Source of the DNA: Oligoflexia bacterium
GTDB taxonomy: Bacteria; Bdellovibrionota; UBA1018; CAIMNF01
Assembly (NCBI GenBank): GCA_903845155.1
Contig: CAIMWN010000213.1
Span: forward strand, 1-38,795
Length of the DNA: 38,795 nt
Direction of reading: 5' to 3'
The notes beneath the pieces were generated by a model that was given only the letters and a program-made list of their open reading frames with translations, was not told the DNA's origin and did not search any database. The number at the start of each line of letters is the position of its first letter. The first letter of the stretch is position 1. A program made the translations under genes and the position numbers. Shown here one piece after another: positions 8,492 through 17,783 of this stretch.

Positions 8492-8603
8492 AACGAATCC
8501 CCCATAGTGAAGAGATGCAAATGCCATGCCTTGCAAAAACACACATAGTTTCAAATCTGTGTTTTCTTCGACACTGTAAATGAGTTTTACAACTGACTAA
8601 AGT

Positions 8604-9599
8604 TTAGTCCCTCAAAACAATATAAAGGGGATAATGATCTGAACCTTTCAATGAAATAATCGAACTGAGGTCAAATTCAGTTCCTGGTGAGACGAGGGCG
8701 TGGTCGATTTGGAGTGAAGGAAAGTGTTGGTATTCATCTGAATCGAGTGAGGGAAAACTCGCACGTTCTTGAGAGAAAGGGGATAGTGTACTATTCATAT
8801 TTTTAGAAATAACGGAAAAACCGTGTGTCGGAATTCTATAGACATGGTCAGGCATGTTGAAGTCGCCGTAAAGTAATACGCCAGGTAGTTTCATTTCAAG
8901 TGCTAGCTTTGATTCCAATAGTTCCCTAAACCGTCTAATTTGATAAAAGAGTGGATTATGCGAGCCTTTGAGAATTTCCGCACCAGTAATGAGCTTTCCA
9001 TGAAGTGCTTGAAATTTCCTCCAGCAATCATAGAGATGAATTGGAACTAGCGTAAATATTTTTTCTCCTTTTTTTACGCTCAAGATTTGAAGGTAGCGTG
9101 TGCAGGTATCGGTTTCCCCACACCATTCTTTTCGAAATTGGGATTTCTCTTCGGTGCTCATTTTTCTAAATGGAACAAAATCTAATGGATTGAGGCTTTT
9201 TTCAATCAGCGGAAATTTGCTATAGGTCACAACGCCATTCAAAGGAGTGTCTTTGTAGGAAATGAATTTTTTAAATGGGTAAAGTTGGTTGATTGCTGGC
9301 AGGAGGGTTTTTGAAAACTTACGGATGTCGTCGTCACTGTATTCAGCGAAAGACATGATATCTGGGGCTGCTGGCGAGTGGATCAATTGATTTAAGTTGT
9401 CAGTGAAATCAAGTTTTGGAGTCTGAGTACTTGCCTGACCATGATGAATGTTCCACCACAGGACCCTTAGCCCATTTTGAACTTTTCCCATGGACTCTAG
9501 AATGGTGTGATCGGCCGGTTGATCGAATCGGTAAACCTCGTCGGCAAAAGCTGAAGAGAATCCTGAAATAAAAAGAATGAATGCAAAACGCAATGCCAT
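8604..9599 (-). CDS. Exported endonuclease/exonuclease/phosphatase (EEP) family protein
   Basis: 331 residues from the ATG at 9599. It has a signal peptide (MALRFAFILFISGFSSAFA) and the ordered EEP motifs: WWNIHHG (Asn, metal site), MSFAEYS (catalytic Glu), PIHLYD, GDFNMPD (Asp/Asn pair), IDHALVS and a terminal GSDHYPL (catalytic Asp-His). The fold cleaves phosphodiesters: DNase I-like nucleases, sphingomyelinases or inositol phosphatases. The exact substrate cannot be read from sequence. Export suggests action on extracellular DNA or lipid. An inverted repeat covers its promoter. Confidence 0.87.
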   Translation of the reverse strand: MALRFAFILFISGFSSAFADEVYRFDQPADHTILESMGKVQNGLRVLWWNIHHGQASTQTPKLDFTDNLNQLIHSPAAPDIMSFAEYSDDDIRKFSKTLLPAINQLYPFKKFISYKDTPLNGVVTYSKFPLIEKSLNPLDFVPFRKMSTEEKSQFRKEWCGETDTCTRYLQILSVKKGEKIFTLVPIHLYDCWRKFQALHGKLITGAEILKGSHNPLFYQIRRFRELLESKLALEMKLPGVLLYGDFNMPDHVYRIPTHGFSVISKNMNSTLSPFSQERASFPSLDSDEYQHFPSLQIDHALVSPGTEFDLSSIISLKGSDHYPLYIVLRD

Positions 9600-9609
9600 G
9601 ACGTTTGAC

Positions 9610-9638
9610 AAGGTACCAAAGATTGGTACTTCTGTCGA
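9610..9638 (-). promoter_or_regulatory. Promoter with operator-like inverted repeat for the EEP gene
   Basis: On the minus strand, -35 TCGACA (9633-9638), 17-bp spacer, -10 TACCTT (9610-9615), with 10 nt to the ATG. An inverted repeat GTACCAA-N3-TTGGTAC (9613-9629) lies across the spacer and the -10, a natural position for a repressor. Confidence 0.45.
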
Positions 9639-9693
9639 AGTAATTTAAACTGCATTAGTAGAATAAATGAATTTCGTTTAATTCGGCGGATTC

Positions 9694-11427
9694 TTAAAGC
9701 TCTTCTGAAAAAACCTTCTCGGTAATTTTCCAAAACTGCTCCTGTTTCCTCGCAATGACGAATGCAGGCAAGCGAAAAATCTGTTGGTACTTAATCACGT
9801 CCAGTGGACTTTTAATGATGGCTGCGAGTTCGGGGCGCCTTAAGTGCGAGCGGAGAAAATTGATGTTGAATTTCTTAATCGAAGTTGGATTACTGAAAAA
9901 ATGAGCCTCACTGAGATATTGGCCGTCAAAGTCGTAATATCGAATTTCTAAATAGGGGTTTAAGTTTTTATCCTGACGCTCTTCAAAGGTGATGCGATCG
10001 GGGGTCATGACATGTGAGTTTTTTGAAAGTTTTGCTTGTTTCAGTTTTGCATCGGCATCAATGAGAGTCGTGCCGCATTTTTCACAAGCCTTCGCGGTAA
10101 TGTCGTTCTCAGTCCCGCAACTGTGACAAAGTTTTAAGCGATAACGAAAGCCACAGGGGGTAATCTCAAGTGTCTTTGGATCTTGCGTAGCCCCACGGCA
10201 TTTTCTACCGAAATGCTCAAGGATCTGTCCCTCGGAATCCACATGCCCCCAAAAGTCATTCTCAAAATCGCAAAGAGGGCAGGGGACTTTTACAGGCACT
10301 GACTTTCTTGGTCTCTTATCACTAATTTCTGGGGCATAAATATCATGCCCCATCCCGGTATAATCTAAGACATAACAATCTTTTTTGTCCTCACTCAGGC
10401 GAAGTCCGCGGCCAATAATCTGTTGATAGAGACTATTGGATTCGGTGGGGCGCAAAATCGCGATCACATCCACATGAGGAGCATCAAAACCAGTGGTAAG
10501 CACAGATACATTGACGAGGTATTTAAATTTTTTCTTTTTGAAGTCATCAACAATTTGATCGCGCTCTACCATGCCTGTTTCACCCACCACCAAACGCGCA
10601 TCGGCGGATGGCAAATAGGTCATGATTTCTTCTGCATGTTTTACTGAACTGCAAAAAATCATCACCCCTTTTCGATGGTAGCGTTCGGTAATATCGATAA
10701 TGTTTTTAATGATAAAGGGAGTGAGGCGTTTCTGACTTTTTAAAATCTCTTCTACTTCTGTCGCCGTGTACATTCGATCTTTTTCCGATAGTTCCGAAAA
10801 ATCATAACAAGTAACCGGGATGTCGACCTTCACCGGGGTTGTAAGGAATTTGTTTTGAATCATATAGGAAAGAGGGAGTTCAAAAACGCATTGTTTGAAA
10901 AATCGAGGTCGTTCTGTTTTGACTTCACCCGTGCACGAGTATTCATAAATCCAACCGAGTCCCAGACGGTAAGGGGTGGCGGTGAGGCCCAAAATGCAAA
11001 GACCGGGATTACGGTCGAGAAGTTTTTTGATGACTTCCTGATATTGGGTGGCACCTTCATCGGCGACTCGGTGGCATTCATCAATGACGAGTAGGGAGAA
11101 ATTATGAAAGAACTCATCGGGTGCACGCGCAATAGACTGCACGCTGCCAAAGATCGCTTTCTCTTCCGACTCTTTTTTGCCTAAGCTTGCCGAAAAAATT
11201 CCGGCGGAGAGTCCGTAGCTTTTGTATTTCTCGTAATTCTGTTCGACGAGTTCTTTCACATGAGCAAGTACGAGTACGCGGCCTTTGGCAATTCGGGCGA
11301 GTTCAGCAATGACTAGGCTCTTTCCTGCCCCTGTTGGAAGGACCACCATAATCGGAACGCGTTTTTTTTGAAAAAACTGAACTACGTTTTTCACCGCGTC
11401 TTGCTGATAATCGCGAAGCTGATACAT
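9694..11427 (-). CDS. radD: RadD-type superfamily 2 DNA repair helicase
   Basis: 577 residues, close to E. coli RadD (YejH, about 586), which it resembles throughout. Motif I is PTGAGKS (31-37), motif II DECH (115-118), motif III TAT (148-150), and motif [10 protein letters not shown] lies in the second RecA lobe after [12 protein letters not shown]. The C-terminal part has zinc-ribbon cysteines ([16 protein letters not shown] with CEKCG) and ends with the WKITEKVF type seen in RadD. The family acts in recombinational repair of damaged or crossed-over DNA. A -10-like TAAGAT sits 6 nt before the ATG, and there is no Shine-Dalgarno site. Confidence 0.93.
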   Translation of the reverse strand: MYQLRDYQQDAVKNVVQFFQKKRVPIMVVLPTGAGKSLVIAELARIAKGRVLVLAHVKELVEQNYEKYKSYGLSAGIFSASLGKKESEEKAIFGSVQSIARAPDEFFHNFSLLVIDECHRVADEGATQYQEVIKKLLDRNPGLCILGLTATPYRLGLGWIYEYSCTGEVKTERPRFFKQCVFELPLSYMIQNKFLTTPVKVDIPVTCYDFSELSEKDRMYTATEVEEILKSQKRLTPFIIKNIIDITERYHRKGVMIFCSSVKHAEEIMTYLPSADARLVVGETGMVERDQIVDDFKKKKFKYLVNVSVLTTGFDAPHVDVIAILRPTESNSLYQQIIGRGLRLSEDKKDCYVLDYTGMGHDIYAPEISDKRPRKSVPVKVPCPLCDFENDFWGHVDSEGQILEHFGRKCRGATQDPKTLEITPCGFRYRLKLCHSCGTENDITAKACEKCGTTLIDADAKLKQAKLSKNSHVMTPDRITFEERQDKNLNPYLEIRYYDFDGQYLSEAHFFSNPTSIKKFNINFLRSHLRRPELAAIIKSPLDVIKYQQIFRLPAFVIARKQEQFWKITEKVFSEEL

Positions 11428-11433
11428 GAAAGT

Positions 11434-11439
11434 ATCTTA
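11434..11439 (-). promoter_or_regulatory. -10 element of a probable leaderless radD promoter
   Basis: TAAGAT on the minus strand lies exactly 6 nt upstream of the radD ATG. No convincing -35 is present at 16-18 bp, so this is weaker than the other examples. Confidence 0.35.
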
Positions 11440-11518
11440 AGGTCTTGAAAGGGAAATTGCACAGAAGAAATGCGTAATCGGTGGAATTGGCATTAAGGCT
11501 AGCTGGCCCACGTCAAAA

Positions 11519-12550
11519 GTGACGGCTGGAAGTAATGGCATTTCAATGAAGCGTCACCTTGCTTCTAACGCTCTATTGAATGCTTCTTATAGCGAACTTG
11601 GTAATCAATTTGTCATTCTCACGTGTGTATTTTGGGACGGTTTTTGCTCAGATGATGACGGTTACCAGAAATATTGGAAAGATCATTTTGGTTTTGGAAA
11701 CACAGAAGAACAAACGGGAGTTGAATTCAGCCACTTACGCCAAAAGTTTTATCACCCAGTTCCATATTCATCAATAAATCCGTTCGATTCTCCGAACGGT
11801 TTATTTGCTAGCAACCACTTAGATATTGATCCGCTTGCCGATGCTTTTCTGTCCTCTACTGAACTCTCGGAAGCAGTAGGTAAGCTTGGCTCTAGCCTTT
11901 CTAAGGAAGACACCACTTTTTTGGAAAATGTATTTTCTAATTATAAAGAACCTCTAAGGGAGCTTATAACACAAAGTAAGGTATTTGAAAAAGCGGCAAA
12001 AGACCTTGATGCAATCTTACAAAACCCTGATGTATTGACTATCAGCCAGTTTATCGTCTATTTTTATGGAATCGAATCCCCAAGCTCTTTTCATATTCGG
12101 CATGCCTGGTCTCCCCCGATCAATAGAAATGGTGGTTTCCCAACTGGTCATTTTTTAATTTTAAATAAAAACCCACTAATTCATATGAATCAAACCGACG
12201 ACGATTTAACACTTCATGAATTTACCCATGCTGTTTCATCACAGCAAACCGATGCCCAAAAGAAAATATTTACAGAAGTCTTTCTAAAAGGTTGCCCTAA
12301 AGCAAAGACGTTGAAAAAGAATGAGGTTTTAGAGGAACCTCTTGCCGTTGCCTTAGGCCAGATGCTTTATCTCGACACTTATCATCCTATTCGGTATCAA
12401 ACTACAAAAAGTTGGTACGCCGGTAAGTGGGTTGGAGAACTTGCAAAACAAATTTATCCGTTGGTAAAATCCTACTATTCAAATCGTCGCAAAAAAGATT
12501 CCGAGTTTATTGAATCTATTGCGGTTATTTGCAAGCAGTCGCTTAATTAG
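11519..12550 (+). pseudogene. HExxH-type metallopeptidase-like gene, probably missing its 5' end
   Basis: The frame gives up to 343 residues from a GTG at 11519 (an ATG at 11546 is the alternative), but it is open back to about 11444 with protein-like sequence and no start codon there. Neither candidate has a ribosome site or a signal peptide, so the 5' end may be lost. The C-terminal half has LHEFTHAV (zincin HExxH) and a downstream EEPLAVALGQ that could supply the third zinc ligand. It resembles secreted zincins in outline only. It sits beside other damaged material. It could also be an intact gene with a non-standard start. Confidence 0.5.
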
Positions 12551-12582
12551 TTTTTTTAGACGGATCCTCGTCATTTTCATAG

Positions 12583-12634
12583 GGAAATAACTCCTCTCCG
12601 CCCCAGAAAATTCTCTATTAAATATTGGCCATTA
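12583..12634. repeat. Degenerate ~52-bp direct repeat, copy A
   Basis: Begins with GGAAATAACTCC and ends with TAAATATTGGCCATTA. The same two blocks occur with almost the same spacing at 13616-13668; the middle parts differ. Copy A lies 33 bp after the truncated peptidase gene. Confidence 0.6.
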
Positions 12635-12663
12635 AATCGCGATCATTCCCGGAAGATCTCTGA

Positions 12664-12999
12664 AAAAATCAGCTAACTGTTCCCTTTCAGGAAAGAATAG
12701 ATTCTCCGTTCATCTACTGGGGTGCTAAACCTGATTTCTTTGATGCGCCCTCAATGCTTCTAGATGATCGCTCGAAAAGGCTAAACGTGAATTGGACTGC
12801 TGATGCGTTCTTAGTTGCCTCACCAGACGGCGTGATGACGAAAACGATTGTCCCGATCGCGAGTTTTTCCTGGGGTTACAATACCGACAAAGACAAAAAA
12901 GTTACTTTTATCGGTCCGAAAAACACTCGCGTCAGCGATTGGTCAAAATTCTCAAAAATGCTTAACAAGCTGTATCCATCTTGGAAAACTCAAAAATAG
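12664..12999 (+). pseudogene. C-terminal remnant of an unidentified gene
   Basis: The frame is open from just after a TGA at 12661-12663 to the stop at 12999 (111 codons) and reads like protein from its first codons (VPFQERIDSPFIYWGAKPD). The first ATG is at 12754, deep inside this sequence. No start codon or ribosome site precedes the conserved-looking part, so this is probably the 3' end of a truncated gene. Content: Asp/Trp-rich, with WTADAFLVASPDG and FSWGYNTDKDKK. No family recognised. Confidence 0.5.
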
Positions 13000-13023
13000 A
13001 TGGACGATAATCATATAAAGTCT

Positions 13024-13530
13024 CTAAATGCCAATTTTCCTTCTGTCAGGCGGAAGTGTAGGCGTAGTGATTTCAAGGTCGTCTAACCTTTCGAAAACGA
13101 TTTTAAATAGTTTGTCAGATCCTTTTTCTAGTTTTTCCATTCGGTATAAGAGCGACTCTTCTAACAATATTTGTCTAATTTTCACAAATGTCCGCATGAT
13201 CGAGATGTTCACCTTGACAGCTCGCGGACTGTTCAAAACTCCTGATAGCATCGCCACCCCTTGTTCTATAAACACGAGAGGTAGGTATTTTCGATGTCGG
13301 CCGTGCTCAGATCTTAAGGTACCAATTTGGCACCTTAAGATTTCATATTCATCAGTGGTAAGTTGAAACATAAAATCTTTTGGAAATCGTTCGATATTCC
13401 GGCGCACGGCCCGATTAAAGGACTTCGTCTCAACTTCATAGAGGGTTGCAAGGTTGCTATCAAGCATCACCTTTTGTCCGCGAATCACATAGATCATCTT
13501 TTCAATATCAGAAGCGGTTGTGGTTTGCAT
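13024..13530 (-). CDS. ORF6N domain protein
   Basis: 168 residues from the ATG at 13530. The N-terminus carries the ORF6N pattern: MIYVIRGQKVMLDSNLATLYEVETKSFNRAVRRN, then FPKDFMFQLT and YLPLVFIEQGVAMLSGVLNS. ORF6N domains are DNA-binding modules typical of phage antirepressors (KilA-N relatives) and also occur as single chromosomal genes in many bacteria. The C-terminal 50 residues are helical and charged. It lies between the two copies of a degenerate direct repeat and converges with a gene fragment, which suggests acquisition from a mobile source. It is probably an isolated former mobile-element gene; its target is unknown. Confidence 0.8.
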   Translation of the reverse strand: MQTTTASDIEKMIYVIRGQKVMLDSNLATLYEVETKSFNRAVRRNIERFPKDFMFQLTTDEYEILRCQIGTLRSEHGRHRKYLPLVFIEQGVAMLSGVLNSPRAVKVNISIMRTFVKIRQILLEESLLYRMEKLEKGSDKLFKIVFERLDDLEITTPTLPPDRRKIGI

Positions 13531-13615
13531 AAGGCCCAAATATATTGCAAGTTTCAATCCAAGTTTTGCCCCTTGATTCGTGAGCGTAAAAGCTATTTAT
13601 AGGGGACAACTTTCA

Positions 13616-13668
13616 GGAAATAACTCCGCAAAATTAACGCAGGAGCCTCTGCTAAATATTGGCCATTA
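13616..13668. repeat. Degenerate ~52-bp direct repeat, copy B
   Basis: Same end blocks as copy A, GGAAATAACTCC (13616-13627) and TAAATATTGGCCATTA (13653-13668), in the same orientation and 1033 bp further on. Together they bracket the gene remnant and the ORF6N gene. Confidence 0.6.
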
Positions 13669-13830
13669 TTCTCAAAAGATGACGACAAAGCACTCAGTTC
13701 GTAAAGAGGCCCATTGGTTTATGTCCAACACTGGTTGCGTGGTGATGGTTGTTAGCGCGGCGCAGTAGCGCATAAAGAACAAAGTCACATATCGTTTTAC
13801 TACTCTATTCCTTTTTGAGCACCCATTCGC

Positions 13831-13836
13831 TATGGT
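13831..13836 (+). promoter_or_regulatory. -10 element for the PhnA-domain gene
   Basis: TATGGT, preceded by TTCGC, lies 6 nt before the ATG at 13843. No Shine-Dalgarno site. The context TTTTTGA...TTCGCTAT is closely repeated before the methyltransferase gene at 22376, supporting a shared promoter type. Confidence 0.4.
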
Positions 13837-13842
13837 GTTGAA

Positions 13843-14346
13843 ATGTCAATTCAAGCCTATCCCGATTTCTTAAAGTTACTGAACACCGCTCTGATCGATG
13901 CCGATGCCGATCAAGACGAAACGACCACAGGGCAATATGCGGCCAAACTTTCAGGCGATGCCCGCGATCGTTTACAATCACAGATTCAAACGCTCATTCA
14001 AAAAGATGCGCTTCCTCTTGAAGCGATCGGAACTGAATCGAATCGTTGGTTCGGCAGCGATGATGAAGCTCGCACTTGGCTACAAACTTTGGCGAAGGGT
14101 TTTGGTGAAGCAGGCGCAAATAATGATTCTGATTTAGTAGTCAAAGATTCAAATGGGGCAGTGCTGGTCGAAGGTGACTCGGTCTCCGTCATTAAAGATT
14201 TGAAAGTAAAAGGTGGTTCTAGCGATTTAAAACGCGGAACGATCGTCAGAAAAATTCACCTTACCTCAGATCCAGAATTAGTAGAATGCAGAGTAGATGG
14301 CAGCACGCTCGTGCTTCGTACCGAATTCTTGAAAAAATCAAATTAA
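13843..14346 (+). CDS. PhnA C-terminal domain protein
   Basis: 167 residues. The last ~68 (from VVKDSNGAVLVEGD through DLKVKGGSSDLKRGT to LVLRTEFLKK) are a good match to the PhnA/YjdM C-terminal domain as I remember it. YjdM normally has an N-terminal zinc ribbon; here the ~95 N-terminal residues contain no cysteine and are an acidic helical region with a DADADQDE stretch. The role of PhnA domains is unclear; the name comes from proximity to phosphonate genes in E. coli and is not evidence for that pathway. It is followed after 10 bp by a small membrane-protein gene, so the two probably form an operon. Confidence 0.78.
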   Translation: MSIQAYPDFLKLLNTALIDADADQDETTTGQYAAKLSGDARDRLQSQIQTLIQKDALPLEAIGTESNRWFGSDDEARTWLQTLAKGFGEAGANNDSDLVVKDSNGAVLVEGDSVSVIKDLKVKGGSSDLKRGTIVRKIHLTSDPELVECRVDGSTLVLRTEFLKKSN

Positions 14347-14356
14347 GCGGGGACGT

Positions 14357-14689
14357 ATGACTTTTCCAGTTCATTTCCAAGCAGCGTCTACTTTGATTAA
14401 AGTGGAGTCGATCGCCATTCTCCTCTTTGCAGTCGTTTTTTTTGTCATAGGGCTGCTGAGGCTCGTCGAATTCAAGGGAATTGGATTATCCACGAAAAAA
14501 CGCATCGTTTTCAGTGTTTTACACGTGCTTGGATGTTTGTCTTTTTCAGCCGCACTTGTGCTCGGCGTGGTTAATCTTTACGAAGATCATCGCACGCTCA
14601 TGTTCAGTACTTTTATTGGTGCTATGGTTTTATTAGCGCCAGGGCAATTTATGATTGGGCAACACCGGCGGCGGCAGCTAGAGCTTTAG
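14357..14689 (+). CDS. Small membrane protein with three or four membrane segments
   Basis: 110 residues with hydrophobic stretches at about 18-36 (IAILLFAVVFFVIGLLRLV), 50-70 (IVFSVLHVLGCLSFSAALVLGVV) and 80-97, ending in a basic HRRRQ tail. The ATG is preceded by GGGGAC. It follows the PhnA-domain gene by 10 bp. Its last 41 bp overlap the 3' end of the convergent RND permease gene. Function unknown. Confidence 0.65.
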   Translation: MTFPVHFQAASTLIKVESIAILLFAVVFFVIGLLRLVEFKGIGLSTKKRIVFSVLHVLGCLSFSAALVLGVVNLYEDHRTLMFSTFIGAMVLLAPGQFMIGQHRRRQLEL

Positions 14690-17600
14690 CTCTTTCTTCC
14701 ATAATGAGTGCATCCGGTTTTTCAAGTTTACTGAACAAGCTGTAAACGACCGGTACTACAAACAAAGTCAAAAGGGTGGAGGCAATGACTCCACCAATGA
14801 TCGCAATCGCCATGGGTATGGTGGTTTCAGATCCGGGCCCGAGTGAGAGAGCTTCCGGTAGTGCACCAGCAACGGTCGCAGATGACGTCATTAAGATTGG
14901 GCGAAGTCTGATCGGACAAGCTTTAAGTAGAGCAGGGCGCACGGCGAGGCCATCGTTCCGTACTTGATTGGTGAAATCGACTAAGAGAATGGAATTCTTC
15001 TTCACGATCCCCATCAAGAGAATGAAGCCGATCAAACTGTACATATTGATGGTTTGATGACCCACCCAGAGGGCGATAAACGCGCCTGAGAAACTGAAGG
15101 GAAGGGCCATGAGAACGGTGACTGGGTGGATGAAGCTATCAAATTGGGACGCGAGCACCATATACGAAACCAATAGCCCCAAAATCATCGCGTAAATTAA
15201 ACTCTGAAACGATTCTTTGAAACTCTGGGAGCTTCCAATCATCTTGACCAAATATCCGGGCGGGACGATGGATTTCGCGAGCTTTTCGGTTTTATTGATC
15301 GCTTCTTCTTGTGAATGACCCGGAGCTGGATTGCCGTAAACGGTAATCGCGCGGGCGCGGTTCAGGCGCGAGATGAGCATCAAGCTTGGTTTGTTGGTCT
15401 CAGACACTACATCAGACAAACGAACGGTTTCACCCCGATTATTTCGAAGTTGGATTTTATCAAGATTAGGGAGCGCATCCCTTTGATCGGCATCCAAGCG
15501 AAGTTCAATTTCATAACGATGTTTACCCTTGGGGTAAGCGGTTTCACCGGTAATGATCTGTCCGCCCACGAGTTCGTTTAATTGACTAGTCACGGTGCTG
15601 AGTGAAACGGCATGAGCTGCAAGTTTGTCACGATCAGGGATGAGTTGTACTTCCGGCATATTTTCTTGCACGTCAGTATTCACATCCACGACGAAATCAC
15701 TTTGTTTCATTTTATCCATGATGTCGCGGGTGGTTTTGGTCAAAGTTTCCCAATCAGGGCCTTGAATAATAAACTCAACCGGAAACCCACGGGAAGCGGC
15801 AAAACCTCTGAGCGATAGATCCTGTACGACCACTTCCATGCCCTTCATTTTCTTGCGAAGTTCACCTCTAATTTTTTTAATTAATTCGGTTTGAGAAAGT
15901 TTTCTTTTGCTCGGATCCACCAAGCTCACAAAGGCTTGCCCTTGATTGACGGCATCGCCACCGAAGCCACCGACCGTACTAAAGACACCATCCACTTCAG
16001 GAATTTTTAAAAGATGATCTTCGACTGCTTTCATCTTTCCATCCGTTACCCCGAGCGCAGTTCCCACCGGTAGTTTAAATCTGAGCATCATTTGAGATTG
16101 ATCCTGGGCTGGCATCATTTCGCCTGGAATGAGTTTTGATACAAAGAGGCTGGCAACAAATAATAAAATGGCTGCTGCTACGGTTTTCCAACGGTGTGAA
16201 AGGAGAACGCTCAAAACATTTTCATAACTCTTTGAGAGTTTACCAAAAAAACGATCCATAAAACCGGCAAGACCTTTGGGTTCATGATCGACTCTGAGGT
16301 AGCGCGAACAGCGCATCGGTGTAAGTGTGAGTGCTTCCAGGAGTGACAGGAGAACTGCCGCAGTAACAGTAATTCCATATTGGAAGAAATAGCGGCCAAT
16401 AATACCCTTCATGAACACAACGGGCACGAAGATCGCGACGACGGCAAGCGTGGCGGCCATCGCAGCAAAGCTAATTTCATTGGCGCCCTTAATGGCTGCT
16501 TCTTTCTTGCCCGCACCCAATTCGCGATGCCTGACAATATTCTCGAGCATCATGATTGCGTCATCGACCACGATCCCGATCGCGAGGCTGAGTCCCAAAA
16601 GAGTAAAGGTGTTGAGGGTGAAATTAAAAAAGAAGAACGCAATGAACGTTCCAATAATCGATGTCGGTATGGAAAAGAGTACGTTGATGGTGGAAGTCCA
16701 TGATCCCAAGAAAAGATAACAGACGAGTGAAGTGAGGAGTGCTGATAGCATCAGCGTGAAGAGGAGCTGACTCACCGATTGTTTGATGAAACGGGTGCTA
16801 TCCGAACGAATCTCTAAATGATAGTGAGGTGGCAGAAGAGGGGTGAGCTCTTTTGCCTTGGCGCGAATTTGGTTTGCAACTTCAACTGCATTTGATCCGT
16901 GCTGTTTTACAATCCCGAGACCGATTGCTGAATGGCCGTTAAAACGCGAAATTTTACGCACATCCGCAGTTCCCTCTTCAATGGTGGCTACTTGACTGAG
17001 TTGGGTAGGTTTATAATTTGGCCCCAGATTCCCGCGATTTTGAATGCGAATTCGTCCAAAGTCTTCCACGCTCGACGCTTCGCCCATGATTCGAACATTA
17101 TAATCTTTAGTAGGGTTGGTGAGCTGGCCAGCTGGCGTTTCAATTTGTTCTGCTTTAATAGAAGTGAGAACGTCGTCGGCAGTGATGTTGTATTGATTGA
17201 GTTTCTTAAGATCCATCCATACCCGAAGGGCAGGATCGACATAACCGCCAAGCGCGATATTGCCCACGCCGGGCACCACACCCAATTGGTCATAAAGAAA
17301 ATCACGGGCGAAAATCATCATGTCAATTTTCTTAGTCGTGGGATCATCACTCGTGAGTACGAGCCAAACGATGGGCTGATCTTCTGGGTTACTTTTTCGG
17401 AGGGTGGGCGGGAAAAGGTTGAGCGGAAGTAGGTTGCGAACCTGATCAATCTTGTTTTGAATTTCTTCCATCGCTCGATCAATATTTTGATTGAGTTCAA
17501 ATTCAACTGAGATCGATCCTGAGCTTTGTTGAGCAGTGGAGGTGACGCTTTTGATCCCATCGATTTCCATGATGGCATCTTCGATCGGGTCCAAGACTTG

Positions 17601-17783
17601 ACTCTCAATGACCTCAGGCGCGGCACCATTTAAACTCATCGAAATACTAACGACCGGGAAATCAACATCGGGGAGTTGACTGATCCCAAGCCGTTGAAAG
17701 GAAATGAGCCCGAAGACGACCACTGCCGCCATCAACATCCAGGCAAAAACTGGTTTTCTAATCGCAATTTCTGGAAGACTCAT
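14649..17783 (-). CDS. RND-family efflux permease (second of a tandem pair)
   Basis: 1044 residues, full length for an AcrB/MdtB-type permease. The N-terminus IRKPVFAWMLMAAVVVFGLI is the first membrane helix. TM4 holds GIVVDDAIMMLENIVRH, with the Asp pair used for proton relay in AcrB (Asp407/408). The ISQLPDVDFPVVSIS porter start and the terminal helices with LLMGIVKKNSILLVDF (TM10-11) are in place. It should export drugs or other amphiphiles using the proton gradient. The start overlaps the end of the first permease gene by 4 bp (ATGA). Two similar permeases in tandem recall MdtB/MdtC, which form a mixed trimer. Confidence 0.93.
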   Translation of the reverse strand: MSLPEIAIRKPVFAWMLMAAVVVFGLISFQRLGISQLPDVDFPVVSISMSLNGAAPEVIESQVLDPIEDAIMEIDGIKSVTSTAQQSSGSISVEFELNQNIDRAMEEIQNKIDQVRNLLPLNLFPPTLRKSNPEDQPIVWLVLTSDDPTTKKIDMMIFARDFLYDQLGVVPGVGNIALGGYVDPALRVWMDLKKLNQYNITADDVLTSIKAEQIETPAGQLTNPTKDYNVRIMGEASSVEDFGRIRIQNRGNLGPNYKPTQLSQVATIEEGTADVRKISRFNGHSAIGLGIVKQHGSNAVEVANQIRAKAKELTPLLPPHYHLEIRSDSTRFIKQSVSQLLFTLMLSALLTSLVCYLFLGSWTSTINVLFSIPTSIIGTFIAFFFFNFTLNTFTLLGLSLAIGIVVDDAIMMLENIVRHRELGAGKKEAAIKGANEISFAAMAATLAVVAIFVPVVFMKGIIGRYFFQYGITVTAAVLLSLLEALTLTPMRCSRYLRVDHEPKGLAGFMDRFFGKLSKSYENVLSVLLSHRWKTVAAAILLFVASLFVSKLIPGEMMPAQDQSQMMLRFKLPVGTALGVTDGKMKAVEDHLLKIPEVDGVFSTVGGFGGDAVNQGQAFVSLVDPSKRKLSQTELIKKIRGELRKKMKGMEVVVQDLSLRGFAASRGFPVEFIIQGPDWETLTKTTRDIMDKMKQSDFVVDVNTDVQENMPEVQLIPDRDKLAAHAVSLSTVTSQLNELVGGQIITGETAYPKGKHRYEIELRLDADQRDALPNLDKIQLRNNRGETVRLSDVVSETNKPSLMLISRLNRARAITVYGNPAPGHSQEEAINKTEKLAKSIVPPGYLVKMIGSSQSFKESFQSLIYAMILGLLVSYMVLASQFDSFIHPVTVLMALPFSFSGAFIALWVGHQTINMYSLIGFILLMGIVKKNSILLVDFTNQVRNDGLAVRPALLKACPIRLRPILMTSSATVAGALPEALSLGPGSETTIPMAIAIIGGVIASTLLTLFVVPVVYSLFSKLEKPDALIMEERAKALAAAAGVAQS

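Larger units (their letters stand above)
13531..13842. other. 312-bp gap without a supported gene
   Basis: Holds repeat copy B (13616-13668) and, after it, a short frame (ending near 13768) with protein-like composition but no start signal. Nothing else is recognised apart from the promoter element just before 13843. It reads like further debris of the neighbouring scrambled region. Confidence 0.4.

Noticed and set aside
8595-8609. GACTAAA-G-TTTAGTC palindrome at the end of the EEP gene as a terminator
   Set aside because: The arms meet at a single central base, leaving no room for a hairpin loop, and no U-tract follows.
12583-13668. Integron cassette array with attC sites
   Set aside because: The repeat copies do not fold on themselves as attC sites do, genes lie on both strands, and no integrase gene is present.
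13580-13768. 62-codon frame across repeat copy B
   Set aside because: It includes the repeat, has no ribosome site, and shows no protein-like conservation pattern; at most it ends with a fragment of another gene.
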